Below the pieces are notes generated by a model. That model worked only from the letters and a program-made list of their open reading frames with translations. It made no database searches and had not been told where the DNA came from. A stretch of DNA of 64,000 nucleotides from Methylobacterium longum. GTDB taxonomy: Bacteria; Pseudomonadota; Alphaproteobacteria; Rhizobiales; Beijerinckiaceae. The position numbers and the translations under genes were made by a program. Shown here piece after piece: positions 10,717 through 19,782 of the stretch (position 1 is the stretch's first letter; each line of letters opens with the position of its first letter). Location: NCBI RefSeq assembly GCF_022179385.1, contig NZ_BPQS01000022.1, positions 37,374 through 101,373 of the forward strand, given 5' to 3'.

Positions 10717-11049
10717 TTACCAATCACTGTGAGTATTGTATTGAAATCGAAAGATCGGCCCGTCGGAACAAGCGGTCCGTGCCGAACCTGCAGCTCGGGC
10801 CGCCCGGGCCAGCCGCTTTCGATCCAGGTCCGGGCCGTGCAGGCCCTGGAGGTCGGGGACATCGCGGGCGCCATGGAATGAGAAGACCTGCCGCTCGCCC
10901 GCGCGGACGATGTCCCGCGGCGCATCGCGCGGACGGATCCGCGCCGGCAGCGTCTCGACGGCCCGGCGCTCCGCGTTCGACACGATGGCGCTGCTCACCT
11001 GTTTGCCGGTGAGCATGGCGGCGGGATGTGCATCGGGGGTTGGCGGCAT
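10717..11049 (-). CDS. Hypothetical protein (110 aa), doubtful
   Basis: I do not recognise this frame. The first half (MLTGKQVSSAIVSNAERRAV, then ETLPARIRPRD) looks protein-like and the ATG at 11049 is preceded by AAGGTGG, a fair ribosome site. The second half is Arg/Ala-rich and looks like a chance reading, so the true gene may end early through a frameshift near 10850 or may not exist. A second in-frame ATG lies eleven codons in. It is upstream of, and on the same strand as, the secreted protein at 10248-10676. Confidence 0.35.
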   Translation of the reverse strand: MPPTPDAHPAAMLTGKQVSSAIVSNAERRAVETLPARIRPRDAPRDIVRAGERQVFSFHGARDVPDLQGLHGPDLDRKRLARAARAAGSARTACSDGPIFRFQYNTHSDW

Positions 11050-11474
11050 GTCGATCCACCTTGCCGTGCAAGTGGAAGCGCTGATCTCTCCCGGCCAACC
11101 GCCGCTGTGTCGAACCGGACCATAATGGTGCGCAATCGAAAACGCCTTGTGTGCGCAGTTGCGTTGCGGACCAGGCGCCGAAGTAGAACGAGACCGAATC
11201 GGGCGCTTGATAATCTTCGCCTCTGTGAGCCGGGCCGGATAATTCGGGCGTTCTCCGTTTGGATGATCTCACAGGAGGAGCGGAGGCCGTTTCCCGAATA
11301 CATGGCGTCGGGTGCGCTGCAGGCCCCATCAAGGCCGCCGCCGGCTGTCGGTTCGATCCGAGGACTCTGGATCGACCGGCCCCATCATCCACAGGTCGGC
11401 GAAGGCGGCGCTGTTGGAACCAGCCGCGATGCGATAAATTAACCTAGGTGCAAAATGCGTTTGGGGGCGTCCGC
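11050..11474. other. Intergenic region, no gene seen
   Basis: About 425 bases with lower GC than the surroundings. Open frames on both strands overlap one another here and none has a ribosome site or a recognisable product. It probably contains the promoters for the minus-strand frame at 10717-11049 and for the plus-strand frame at 11475. Confidence 0.4.
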
Positions 11475-11684
11475 ATGGGCTTCACGTTTGTGACGGGTCA
11501 GGACGACCACGTCCTGGAAGATGCGGTTCGTCGCGGGGTTGCCGACGGGTTGGCGCGCATGCTGGGCGTACCCAAGCATCCGGACAGCGTCCAAGCGATG
11601 CTGGACAGCGACGCGCGAGCCCGGGAGGAGAGCGTCAACGTTCCCGTGCAAGCGACCGCAGGCACGGTCCGAACCACCCGGTAA
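11475..11684 (+). CDS. Small hypothetical protein (69 aa)
   Basis: I cannot assign this protein. The sequence from the ATG at 11475 reads like a compact, acidic, helical protein (DDHVLEDAVRRGVADGLARM). A G-rich stretch (GGGGGCG) about nine bases upstream may serve as a ribosome site. An upstream GTG at 11448 would add nine residues. It stands alone between regions that seem empty. No signal peptide or membrane segment. Confidence 0.5.
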   Translation: MGFTFVTGQDDHVLEDAVRRGVADGLARMLGVPKHPDSVQAMLDSDARAREESVNVPVQATAGTVRTTR

Positions 11685-12239
11685 ACCGCAGGCTATCCGG
11701 CACCACCGCAGTAAGCCCCCCGTCAGGACCTCTGCCGCGGTGAAGATCTTCAAATTGACAACGGCATAGTCGCGCCGCAGCCGCGGGTGGGCATCGGCGT
11801 GCGGCAGCCCGTTCGGCCGCATCCCCGTTGAACGCGGGTGGGCTCATCATCGGACGAGCGGTCGCTCACGTGCGTCCCAGCTCCGACGTCTGGCATCGTC
11901 GTCGGTCTTGAGCGTCCGCCCGTAGTGAGAGGCGCGTGATCCGCAAACCCATCCCGTGAGAACCTGCCGACGCGCAGGATGAGGGTGTGGGGTCGAGGTC
12001 CGCCCCTTCGGACCCGACGCAGCCGGACCGTTCGAGGTCGATCAGGCGCTCGGGGCCGCCCGCGGTCATGGCGCGCGTAGAGCGGGTCCCTCCGCTTCGG
12101 TCGCGTTCGCGAGCGGCCCATCGGGCAAAGCCATGACCGGATGGTGCTGGCGGTACCATCCTGAGGGGGGAGCCTCCACGCCTGAGGCCCATCTTCGGCA
12201 CAAGACGACGCGGAGCCCGACCGAAACCCGCTCCCTCGC
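11685..12239. other. Intergenic region, no gene seen
   Basis: About 555 bases downstream of the AraC-type gene. A minus-strand frame runs through it, but only because the frameshifted AraC frame misses its own stop. The residues it encodes here are Arg/Ser/Gly-rich and not protein-like. I see no repeat or RNA gene. Confidence 0.5.
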
Positions 12240-13251
12240 TCACGCGCTCCGCGCGTCGGAACCCGCGGTTGCGTCCGCAATGGCGGCCTGAAGCCGACCT
12301 GCCTGCTCCGGCGACCGCCGAACCTGCGAGGGCGTGAGCCCGAAGCGCCTGCGGAAGGTTCGGTTGAAGTACGACAGGTCGCCGAAGCCGACATCGAAGG
12401 CGATGCCCCCCGACCGGCCGCGGGTCCGCGCCATCCGTCAGGCGCTGCATCGCCCGATCGAGGCGGCGGGCGAGGACGAAGCCCGAGAAGGTCTCGCCTT
12501 CTGCCTGGAACATCGCCTGGATCTGCCGGCTCGAGATCCGCTGGGCCTGCGCGACGGTGTCCAGGCTCAGGTCCGGGCTGCCGAGGCGCTGCTCGACCTC
12601 GGCCTTGAGCGCCTGGATCCGCTGATCGCGCCGCTTCGGGGCCGGCGCGTCTGCCTGAAGGTCGGGTTCGCGCACGATGAGGGCGAGGAGCTGGGTCAGG
12701 TGCTGGCGCACCAGCTCCGCCAGCGCGGGCGTGGCGGCGGGAATCAGCCCACGCAGCAGGCCCGCGGCGTAGGCGGTCAAGGTCTGCAGGCCCGGATGGT
12801 CCCGCTCGACCCGCCTGAGAAAGCCGGCATCGAGGCCGGCGAGGGGCTCCGAAAGCCGGGTGCGATCGAGCGCCAGGACGTCGATCCGCTCGACGCCCGT
12901 CGCGGCGAACACGGCGCCCCGGCTCGCTGCCACGAGCAGCGCGTCGCGCGAGCAGCAGGCGAGCGTGCGCCCGCCCTGTGTCACCTGAAGACGTCCGGCC
13001 GCCGGCCGCACCAGGAGCAGGCGCTCCACCAGGGCATCGTCGCTCCAAATTCGGGCGGGCCCGAACACGGAGGCTATGCCCAGATCGGGGATCAGGCGGA
13101 TCGCGGTCCGGCCGCGGAACGGGACCGCATCCGCCCCCTCGATCGCCCGCGGGAGCCCGCCCCCGACGGGCCCGATCGCCGTGGCGACGAGCGGCGCGCC
13201 CTTCGACGCCTTCGAGGCCGTGGTCCTGGCCGGATCTGTCCGCTTCGTCAT
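12240..13251 (-). pseudogene. AraC-family transcriptional regulator, split by a single-base frameshift
   Basis: The intact protein would have about 336 aa. The N-terminal part (about 1-190) is an AraC-binding-like effector domain. The first HTH helix pair lies in one frame (LSLDTVAQAQRISSRQIQAM, then ARRLDRAMQRLTD). The second HTH and the end lie in another frame (GIAFDVGFGDLSYFNRTFRR, then RFGLTPSQVRR), ending at 12240. The frames join if one base is removed from a run of six (C at 12406-12411 on the plus strand, G in the coding sense), giving RPVGGIAFDVGFGDLSYF. So the gene has one extra G: sequencing error, slippage-based switching or real loss. It diverges from the TonB receptor at 13515 and is probably the siderophore-responsive activator of that locus. 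The ATG at 13251 is the likely start. Confidence 0.85.
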
Positions 13252-13514
13252 CGCACACCCAATGCAGCCGGATCCTGCGCAGCAGTCCGCACCCATGCTC
13301 GCCCGAGTCCAAGCGCACGGCGTGTCATCATGCTAGAGGCTCAAGATGATGTCGAGAGTTCCGGCTGTTTAGACTTCTGGCAACGGGCTGATAGCCGAGC
13401 GATCCTCTCATTGGACGAATTTTAATCTGCGCTCTTCGCCGATCGCGTGTCTTTTGTACACGGGTATCGACCTTGCGCGGCGGCAACGAGACGCCCCGAC
13501 GAGGGCGTACAGGG

Positions 13515-15634
13515 ATGGGTCTGAGGGTCATGAGGAATGTCGGTCTCGTCGCGATCCTCAGTGCGGGGACGATCCTGGCCGGGCCGGCCCGGGGCCAGAT
13601 CGCCGCCCCGACGGTCGCCCTGGACGAGATCTCGGTCACCGCCACCCGCGCCCCGCGGCGGCTCGAGGACGTGCCGCAGAGCGTCCAGGTCGTCGACCGC
13701 GACCAGATCCGCCAGCAGCTCGCCCTGACGTCGAGCCCCTCGGCCGTGCTGTCCAAGCTGGTGCCGGGATTCTCGGCGCCGAACGGCACCATCTCCAGCG
13801 CCTCCGAGAGCTTTCGCGGCCGCAACCTCCTGGTCCTGATCGACGGCGTTCCGGTGAACACGCCGCTGCGGGACGTCTCGCGCATCCTCAACCTGATCGA
13901 CCTCAATTCCGTGGAGCGGATCGAGGTGGTCGCGGGCGCCTCAAGCCTCTACAGCGCGGGCGCCACGGGCGGCACGGTCAACTTCATCACCCGCCGTCCC
14001 ACCGACGGGAAGCCCATCGTCACCGTCAACACCGCGCTGCGGACCTTCACGGCCGATCCCGTCCACGGTCTCGCGCCGGAAACCTCGATCAGCGTGACCG
14101 GCAAGGTGCCGGACGGCGTCGATTACGCCTTCACCGGGTCGGGCCGCTTCGCCGCCCGCAGCTACGACGGCAAGGGCCGGGAGATGCCCTCCGACGGGCA
14201 GCTCGGCCAGGGCGGCGGCGACCGCTTCCAGCTTGGGAACATCAATCTGCGCCTGGGCCACGACCTCGATCTCGGCAAGCGCCTCGAATTCGGCCTCACC
14301 CAGATCCTGCTCAACCAGGATCCGCGCTATCTCACGGATTACAGCGGATCCTACGCGCGGCCGAACTACGCGCGGTCCTATCCGGGCCTGCCGGTGGCCG
14401 AGGACACGCGGTCGCTTTACCTGCGCTACACCGACCGGGACACGCCGCTCGGGTCCCTGTCGCTGCTCGGCTTCTTCAACGACATCAACAAGCGCTTCAA
14501 CTATACGGAATTCGCCTATCCGGCGAACCCCTTCGTCACATACTCGTTCACGCCCGCCGCGCCGACGAGCCCCGCCAACCAATCCGCCCTCGCGACCGAG
14601 CGCGGCGGCATCAATCTCACCCTCGACACGGATCTGAGCGTCCTCCTGCCCGGGATGAAGCTGACCTGGGGCACGGACGTGATCTCGGAATCCACGCGCC
14701 AGCGATCCCGCGACGGCGCGGACGTGTTCACGCCGCTCCAGCAGAACAGCTATGCCGGCTTCGCTCTTCTGCAGCTGCCCGTGGGGGAGCGGCTGACCCT
14801 GCGGGCCGGCCTGCGCTACGAGCATTTCGACCTCGACGTGGCGGGCTACACGCGGCCGACCACCTTCGCGGCGACCGCCGCCCGCAATGCCCTCGGCTAC
14901 TCCACCTTCGTGCTGCCGGCGCTCGCCGTCACGGGCGGCCGCTTCGCCTACGCGGCCCCGACCTTCAACGCCGGCGCGACCTTCAACCTCCTGCCCGGCA
15001 TCGATCTCTACGGCGGCTTCAGCCAGGGCTACGCGCTCGCCGATATCGGCGCCTTCACGCGGCGGGCCGGCCTGTCGCTCGCCTATGCCTGCCCGGTGAC
15101 GCGGCCGTTCTGCCTGCCCGCGGGGACCGCCGTGGCGTATGCCAGCATCGCCCCGCAGGCGCAGATCGTGAACTCCTACGATTTCGGCCTCCGCGGCCGT
15201 GCGGGGATCTTCTCGGGCTCGCTGGGCGGGTTCGTGTCGACCTCGGACGAGGGCACGACCTTCGACCCGCTGACCAGCCGGCTGAGCCAGCAGAAGGAGA
15301 TGATCTACGGCGTCGAGTTCACCGGCAACGCGCAGGTGAGCGAGCAGCTCAGCCTCGGCGCCGTGCTCGGCTATCGTGAGGGCCGCTACGATACCAACCG
15401 GGACGGGCGCCTCGACAGCGATCTGCCCAACAACCGCATCGGCGCGCCCTTCCGCGCCACCCTGTCGGGGACGTACCTGTTCGAGAACGGCGTGTCGTTC
15501 CGCCTCGAGGGCGAGGGTTTCAGCGGGCGCAACGCCCGCATCGACCTGGTCGGCACCCGCTACCGCCTGAAGGACGCCTTCACGGTGAACGCCGCCGTCG
15601 GCGCGCCGGTGGCCGGCGGCGAACTCTACGCCTT
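13515..15634 (+). pseudogene. TonB-dependent siderophore receptor (IutA-like), N-terminal part, cut by IS110
   Basis: This is an outer-membrane receptor that would import a ferric siderophore with TonB energy. A signal peptide (VGLVAILSAGTILAGPARGQ) is followed by a TonB-box region (VALDEISVTATR), a plug domain (about residues 45-160: DVPQSVQVVDRDQIR, LVLIDGVPVNTP, IEVVAGASSLYSAGATGG) and most of a beta-barrel. About 706 codons are in frame before a foreign sequence begins near 15635. The final barrel strands are found after the insertion at 16767-16886. The start ATG at 13515 has ACAGGG just upstream; 13530 is an alternative. A truncated product lacking the last strand and terminal Phe would be unlikely to assemble in the outer membrane. 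It diverges from the AraC-type gene and heads the uptake genes that follow. Confidence 0.9.
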
Positions 15635-16766
15635 GTATCTTGAAGTTGCCCGCTGGCGCGAAGCCAGCGAGGCTACATGGTGAGGGTCAGCCCGCGTTCG
15701 CCTTGGGCTTGTAAGCCCGTGACAGAGCAAGGTGCGGCCCTCACCCCGACAGTCCCAAACCCGGACAGCCGCTCGGGCCCGAGCCCGCATTTGCAAGGTA
15801 GGGTCATGGACGAACAACGCACCATCTTCGTCGGCATCGACGTGTCCAAGGACCGTCTCGACGTTCACCTCAGACCCTCGGGCGAGGCCTTCCATGTCGC
15901 TCGGGACACCAAGGGGCTGGAGGTTCTCGCGCGCCGCTTTGGTAGCCTTCCAGTTGCCCTTGTCGTCCTGGAAGCCACGGGCGGCTTCGAGGCGAGTGTC
16001 GCTGCAGCGCTTGCAGTGGCCGGACTGCCGCTCTGCATCGTGAACCCACGCCAGATCCGCGACTTCGCCAGAGCCATGGGCCGGTTGGCGAAGACCGACA
16101 CGCTCGACGCTGAGGTGATCGCCCTCTTCGCCGAACGCATCAGACCACCTGCCAGGCCCCTGCCGGAACCGGAGAGAAGCCACTTCGCCGAACTCGTGAG
16201 CCGGCGCCGCCAGATCATCGGGATGATCAACATGGAGACCAACCGCCGCGATCAAGCCGTGGACAAGCAGCTGATCCGGAGGCTCAATCGGCACATCACC
16301 TTCCTGGAGAGAGAGCTCTCGGAACTCGACGGTGACATTGGTCAAGCCATCAAGGCCTCTCCGGTCTGGTGCGAGACCGAGGCGTTGCTCAAGTCCGTTC
16401 CCGGGGTCGGCGACGTCACCGCGCGCACGCTTCTGGCTCAGCTGCCTGAACTCGGCACCATCGGACGCCACCAGCTTGCCGCTCTCGTCGGCATCGCTCC
16501 GATCAACCGCGATTCTGGCCTGATGCGCGGCCGGCGATCCATCGCGGGTGGGCGAACATCTGTACGGGGCGTGCTGTACATGGCAGCGCTGACCACCATC
16601 CGCCGAGGCTCTCCGTTCCGGCCCTTCTACGAGCGACTCACGCTTCGTGGCCGACCGAGGAAGGTTGCTCTCGTGGCAGTGATGCGAAAACTCCTCGTCA
16701 CGCTCAATGCCATCGTCCGCAACCGCACGCCATGGCAATCGGTCATGGCTTGATCTTCAACACAGC
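15635..16766 (+). mobile_element. IS110-family insertion sequence inside the receptor gene
   Basis: A segment of about 1.13 kb separates two pieces of one receptor frame. Up to 15634 the sequence encodes GGELYA, and from 16767 it encodes RSVDNLFDATFWNP. The segment carries a single gene for an IS110 DEDD transposase, with about 170 bases of leader. The ends are approximate to a few bases: IS110 elements often lack long terminal repeats. Short inverted TTGAAG (15640-15645) and CTTCAA (16755-16760) lie close to the two ends. No target duplication is obvious. Confidence 0.85.
15806..16753 (+). CDS. IS110-family transposase
   Basis: The 315-aa protein catalyses movement of the surrounding element. 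The N-terminal RuvC-like DEDD domain shows the acidic residues in FVGIDVSKDRLDV, VLEATGGFEA and KTDTLDAEVIALFAE. A coiled middle region follows, and the C-terminal Transposase_20 domain begins with KSVPGVGDVTARTLLAQLPE and contains GIAPINRDSG and RSIAGGRTSVRGVLYM. The length is within the usual range, so the enzyme looks intact. Start is the ATG at 15806, preceded by AGGTAGGG. The upstream in-frame extension to 15677 is leader sequence of the element. Confidence 0.95.
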   Translation: MDEQRTIFVGIDVSKDRLDVHLRPSGEAFHVARDTKGLEVLARRFGSLPVALVVLEATGGFEASVAAALAVAGLPLCIVNPRQIRDFARAMGRLAKTDTLDAEVIALFAERIRPPARPLPEPERSHFAELVSRRRQIIGMINMETNRRDQAVDKQLIRRLNRHITFLERELSELDGDIGQAIKASPVWCETEALLKSVPGVGDVTARTLLAQLPELGTIGRHQLAALVGIAPINRDSGLMRGRRSIAGGRTSVRGVLYMAALTTIRRGSPFRPFYERLTLRGRPRKVALVAVMRKLLVTLNAIVRNRTPWQSVMA

Positions 16767-16886
16767 CGCTCCGTCGACAACCTCTTCGACGCCACCTTCT
16801 GGAACCCGACCGCGACATCGGTGCGCAACCTGACCGTCTACGGGCTCGGGCGCACGGTCACGGTCGGCTACCGCAGGACGTTCTGA
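16767..16886 (+). pseudogene. TonB-dependent receptor, C-terminal fragment after the IS
   Basis: This fragment has no start of its own. It encodes RSVDNLFDATFWNPTA and ends with GLGRTVTVGYRRTF and a stop, the classical last beta-strands of TonB receptors with a terminal Phe recognised by the BAM machinery. It completes the frame that breaks off near 15634. The next gene starts four bases after its stop, showing the original operon. Confidence 0.88.
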
Positions 16887-16890
16887 GCCG

Positions 16891-17253
16891 ATGGTCGCCG
16901 TGGAAGAGACGGACGACCTCGTCGTCCTGCGCTATCTCGGGCCGCCGCAGGCCGGCGACGAGGCCGCCTATCTCGACGCCCTGGAGCGGATCGGCGCGCA
17001 TGCCGGACCCTTCGCGCTGATCTTGGTGCTCGGCGGCGTCGGCAAGCTTTCGGCCGCCGGGGAACGCGCCCAGGCCCTGTGGTTCAAGCGCACCCGCGCC
17101 GACCTCGACCGGCGCTGCAGCGGCCTCGTCATCGTGCGGCCCGGCTTCACGGAGGGCGGGGCGGAGGTGTTCCGCCGGCTCTGGCGCTTCCCGATCCGGA
17201 TCGCCCCCAACGAGGCCTCCGCCCGCGCGGCGGTGCGGGACTTTCCCACGTGA
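16891..17253 (+). CDS. Conserved-looking 120-aa protein in the siderophore uptake operon
   Basis: A soluble protein of unknown function, with alternating strands and helices (DLVVLRYLGPPQ, GPFALILVLGGVG, CSGLVIVRPGF). The pattern recalls small alpha/beta proteins of the STAS/SpoIIAA-like type, but this is a guess from appearance. It starts four bases after the receptor stop and its own stop overlaps the start of the RhtX-type transporter (GTGA), so it was made to be translated with receptor and importer. A role in iron release or handling of the imported siderophore is possible. The IS upstream may reduce or alter its expression. Confidence 0.8.
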   Translation: MVAVEETDDLVVLRYLGPPQAGDEAAYLDALERIGAHAGPFALILVLGGVGKLSAAGERAQALWFKRTRADLDRRCSGLVIVRPGFTEGGAEVFRRLWRFPIRIAPNEASARAAVRDFPT

Positions 17254-18455
17254 TCGCCGCCCGGTCCGAGCGGTATCGGCTCTTCGCCGTGCTCGCCGCG
17301 CTCTACATGGCGCAGGCGATTCCCTCCTACCTGATCGCGGCCGCGCTCCCGCCGATCCTGCGCGAGGCCGGCGTCTCGCGCGCCGCGATCGGCTATCTGA
17401 GCCTGCTGTTCCTGCCGCTCGTGCTGAAGTTTCTCTGGGCGCCGGTGGTCGACCGGGTGCGGCCCTTCGCGCGGGCACACCGGGCGGGCTGGGTGATCGT
17501 CACTCAGATCGGCGTCATCGGCTGCATCCTGGCGATGCTGCCGCTCGGACCCACCGACGTCGCCGCCCTCATCGGCGTCGGCTTCGTCGCCGCCCTGCTG
17601 ATCTCGACGCAGGACATCGCGACCGACGGCTACGCCGTGATGCGGCTGCGGCCCGAGGACCGCGGCATCGGCAACGCCATCCAGGGCGGCTCGGTCGCCC
17701 TGGGCGTGGTCGTCGGCGGGACGCTGAGCCTCGTCCTCTACCATCATGCCGGCTGGCGCGTGATGCTGCTCACCGCCGCCGCCTTCTCGCTGCCGCCGCT
17801 GGCCGCCGCCGCGTACATGCGGGAAGGCGACCCCGCGTCCGACCGGCGGGCGCCGCGTCCGTCCATCCGCGCCTTCCTGCGGCGGCCGGAGGTGCGCACC
17901 ATCCTGTGGGTCGCTCTCACCTACCGGGTCAGCGAAGGCCTCGTGAAGGCCATGGAGGGGTCCTACCTCGTCGATGCCGGCGTGCCCCTCGACCGAATCG
18001 GCTACCTGTCGGGCTTCTCGGCGGCGACCGCGGGGCTCGCCGGGTCGGGCGTCGCCGCCCTGCTGGTGCGCCGCTGCGGCACCGCCGCCACCCTCGGCCT
18101 TCTCGGGGTGCTGCGGACCCTGTGCTTCGCCCTGTTCGCGGCCCATGCCCTCGGTGTCGTGGTCGGCCTGTGGCCGCTCTTCGGCGCGACCGGATTTCAG
18201 ACGCTGATCCGCTACATGGAGATCGTTGCGCTCTACAGCCTGTTCATGGCGGTTTCGTCGACCGACCAGCCCGGCACCGACTTCACGATCCTCGCCTGCG
18301 CGCAGCTCGTCGTCTACCTCGTCGGCTCGCTGATCTCGGGCAAGCTCGCCGACCTCCTGGGCTACGGCGCCCTGTTCGGTCTCGCCACGCTGCTCTCGGG
18401 CGCCGCCACGGTGGCGACCGTGCGGCTGCTCGGCCGCAATCCCGGGCCGACCTGA
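17250..18455 (+). CDS. RhtX/FptX-type siderophore permease (MFS)
   Basis: This is an inner-membrane protein of about 401 aa with around 12 hydrophobic segments. The first (LYMAQAIPSYLIAAALPPIL) and the motif LPLVLKFLWAPVVDRV are typical of the RhtX/FptX group, single-protein importers that carry ferric siderophores such as rhizobactin 1021 or pyochelin across the inner membrane, replacing an ABC system. The GTG start at 17250 overlaps the previous stop by GTGA. The last 94 bases overlap, tail to tail, with the convergent MFS gene at 18362-19627. The gene looks intact even though the receptor that should feed it is interrupted. Confidence 0.9.
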   Translation: MIAARSERYRLFAVLAALYMAQAIPSYLIAAALPPILREAGVSRAAIGYLSLLFLPLVLKFLWAPVVDRVRPFARAHRAGWVIVTQIGVIGCILAMLPLGPTDVAALIGVGFVAALLISTQDIATDGYAVMRLRPEDRGIGNAIQGGSVALGVVVGGTLSLVLYHHAGWRVMLLTAAAFSLPPLAAAAYMREGDPASDRRAPRPSIRAFLRRPEVRTILWVALTYRVSEGLVKAMEGSYLVDAGVPLDRIGYLSGFSAATAGLAGSGVAALLVRRCGTAATLGLLGVLRTLCFALFAAHALGVVVGLWPLFGATGFQTLIRYMEIVALYSLFMAVSSTDQPGTDFTILACAQLVVYLVGSLISGKLADLLGYGALFGLATLLSGAATVATVRLLGRNPGPT

Positions 18456-19627
18456 TGGCTCGGCCGGTGCCCGAGCCGCGCGGCCGCGGGGATCAGCGCG
18501 AGGCCCAGGGCCGCGCAGAGCCAGGGCGGCAGGTCGGGTGCGATGCGGAAGGCCGCGCCGCCGCTCAGGGCTCCGATCCCCTGGCCCAGCACGTGCGCGC
18601 TCGCCAGCCAACCCGCGGCCGCGGCCTGGGACGCCTCCGGCACCCGGGCCACGAGGGCGGCGGTGTAGGTCGGCGTCGCGAGGGCGATGCAGGCGCCCGC
18701 CAGGACCGCGCCGAGCACCGCGAGCCACGGCGCCTGAGAAAGCGCGATCAGGCTGGAGCCCGCTGCGAACCCGGCGAGGCCCAGGCACAGGTTGCGCCCG
18801 AGGTCCCGGCCGAGACGCGGCACCACGAGGAGCTGCATCAGGATCATCGCGACCGCGATCAGGGCGAAGGTCACCCCGGCGAGCCCCGCGGCTGCTTCGG
18901 CGCCGAGGCCGAAGCGGCGCTGCAGGAACAGGCCGAGCACGATCTGGATCTGTCCGAGGCCGATCGTGAGCGCGAAGCCGATCGCCAGGAACGGCCCCGC
19001 CGCGCGCAGGAAGTTCCGCCCCGCCCCGCCCCGGGCCGACCGGGGTCCGCCGGGGAGGTCCGGCGCGGCGAGCAAGAGGAGCGGGCTCGCCGCGAGGGCG
19101 AGGAGCGGCGCGACTGCGCCGAAGAGGCCGGCCGCCGTGACCAGCGAGCCGATTATGCGGCCGACCGAGAGGCCGGCGCCGAGCCGCCCGAGGGCTGCGG
19201 GACGCAGCGCCTCCGGCACGCCGCGCACCAGCGCGGCCTGGGCGTGCGGCATCACCCCGGCCGCTCCCGCGCCGTAGGCGATCCGCGCGCCCGCGAGGAG
19301 GGCCAGCGCCGCGGCCGCGGAGAGCCCGGGCAGAACCAGCGCGAGACCGAACAGGCCGTGACCCAGCACCATCAGCGCCGCGAGGGCTCCGAAGAGGCGG
19401 CGGAGGCGCCACGCACCGCCGTGATGCCCCCAGGCCGGCGCGCAAAGCAGGAACACCAGCGACCCGAGCAGGGCTATGCCTCCGATCGTGGCCGGGTCGA
19501 GCCCGGTGCGCGCGGCGGTCACCGGTACCAGCGCGAGGACGGCCGACTGACCGAAGCCCACGGCCGCGGCGGCCAGCGAGAACCGCGCCGCCGCGCGCCC
19601 GGACGCGCAGATGGAGTCTGGAGCCAT
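18362..19627 (-). CDS. MFS transporter, probable siderophore exporter
   Basis: A 421-aa membrane protein with about 12 hydrophobic segments of MFS type (GLDPATIGGIALLGSLVFLL; ARIAYGAGAAGVMPHAQAAL). It is divergent from the iucABCD-like operon and convergent with the importer. This position, and the common pairing of an MFS efflux protein with NIS siderophore synthesis genes, suggest that it exports the finished siderophore. I chose the ATG at 19627, with GAGG about eleven bases upstream. A longer frame to 19717 begins in AT-rich promoter DNA. The 3' end overlaps the importer gene by 94 bases on the opposite strand. Confidence 0.87.
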   Translation of the reverse strand: MAPDSICASGRAAARFSLAAAAVGFGQSAVLALVPVTAARTGLDPATIGGIALLGSLVFLLCAPAWGHHGGAWRLRRLFGALAALMVLGHGLFGLALVLPGLSAAAALALLAGARIAYGAGAAGVMPHAQAALVRGVPEALRPAALGRLGAGLSVGRIIGSLVTAAGLFGAVAPLLALAASPLLLLAAPDLPGGPRSARGGAGRNFLRAAGPFLAIGFALTIGLGQIQIVLGLFLQRRFGLGAEAAAGLAGVTFALIAVAMILMQLLVVPRLGRDLGRNLCLGLAGFAAGSSLIALSQAPWLAVLGAVLAGACIALATPTYTAALVARVPEASQAAAAGWLASAHVLGQGIGALSGGAAFRIAPDLPPWLCAALGLALIPAAARLGHRPSHQVGPGLRPSSRTVATVAAPESSVARPNRAP

Positions 19628-19770
19628 GGGAGCCTCGTCGACGAACGGTTTTCTATCGCATCGATTCCCGATCTCGCAAGATGATTTTCTTAGTTTTGAA
19701 ATAATTATATAGTACACACACAGAGTTGCCAGGTTTGATCTTCTGATCTATCGACGGAACTCACGATTTG
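19628..19770. promoter_or_regulatory. AT-rich divergent promoter region of the siderophore genes
   Basis: This stretch between the exporter (minus) and the iucA-like gene (plus) contains a conspicuously AT-rich core around 19680-19715 (TTTTGAAATAATTATATAG) in otherwise GC-rich DNA. It very likely holds both promoters and an iron-responsive operator. I could not identify a convincing Fur, RirA or Irr site by eye. Confidence 0.5.
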
Positions 19771-19782
19771 GGAGGGGCGTTG

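Noticed and set aside
16968..19445. Long minus-strand frame across the importer and exporter genes
   Set aside because: Arg/Ala/Gly-rich composition without motifs; both real genes in the interval are clear.
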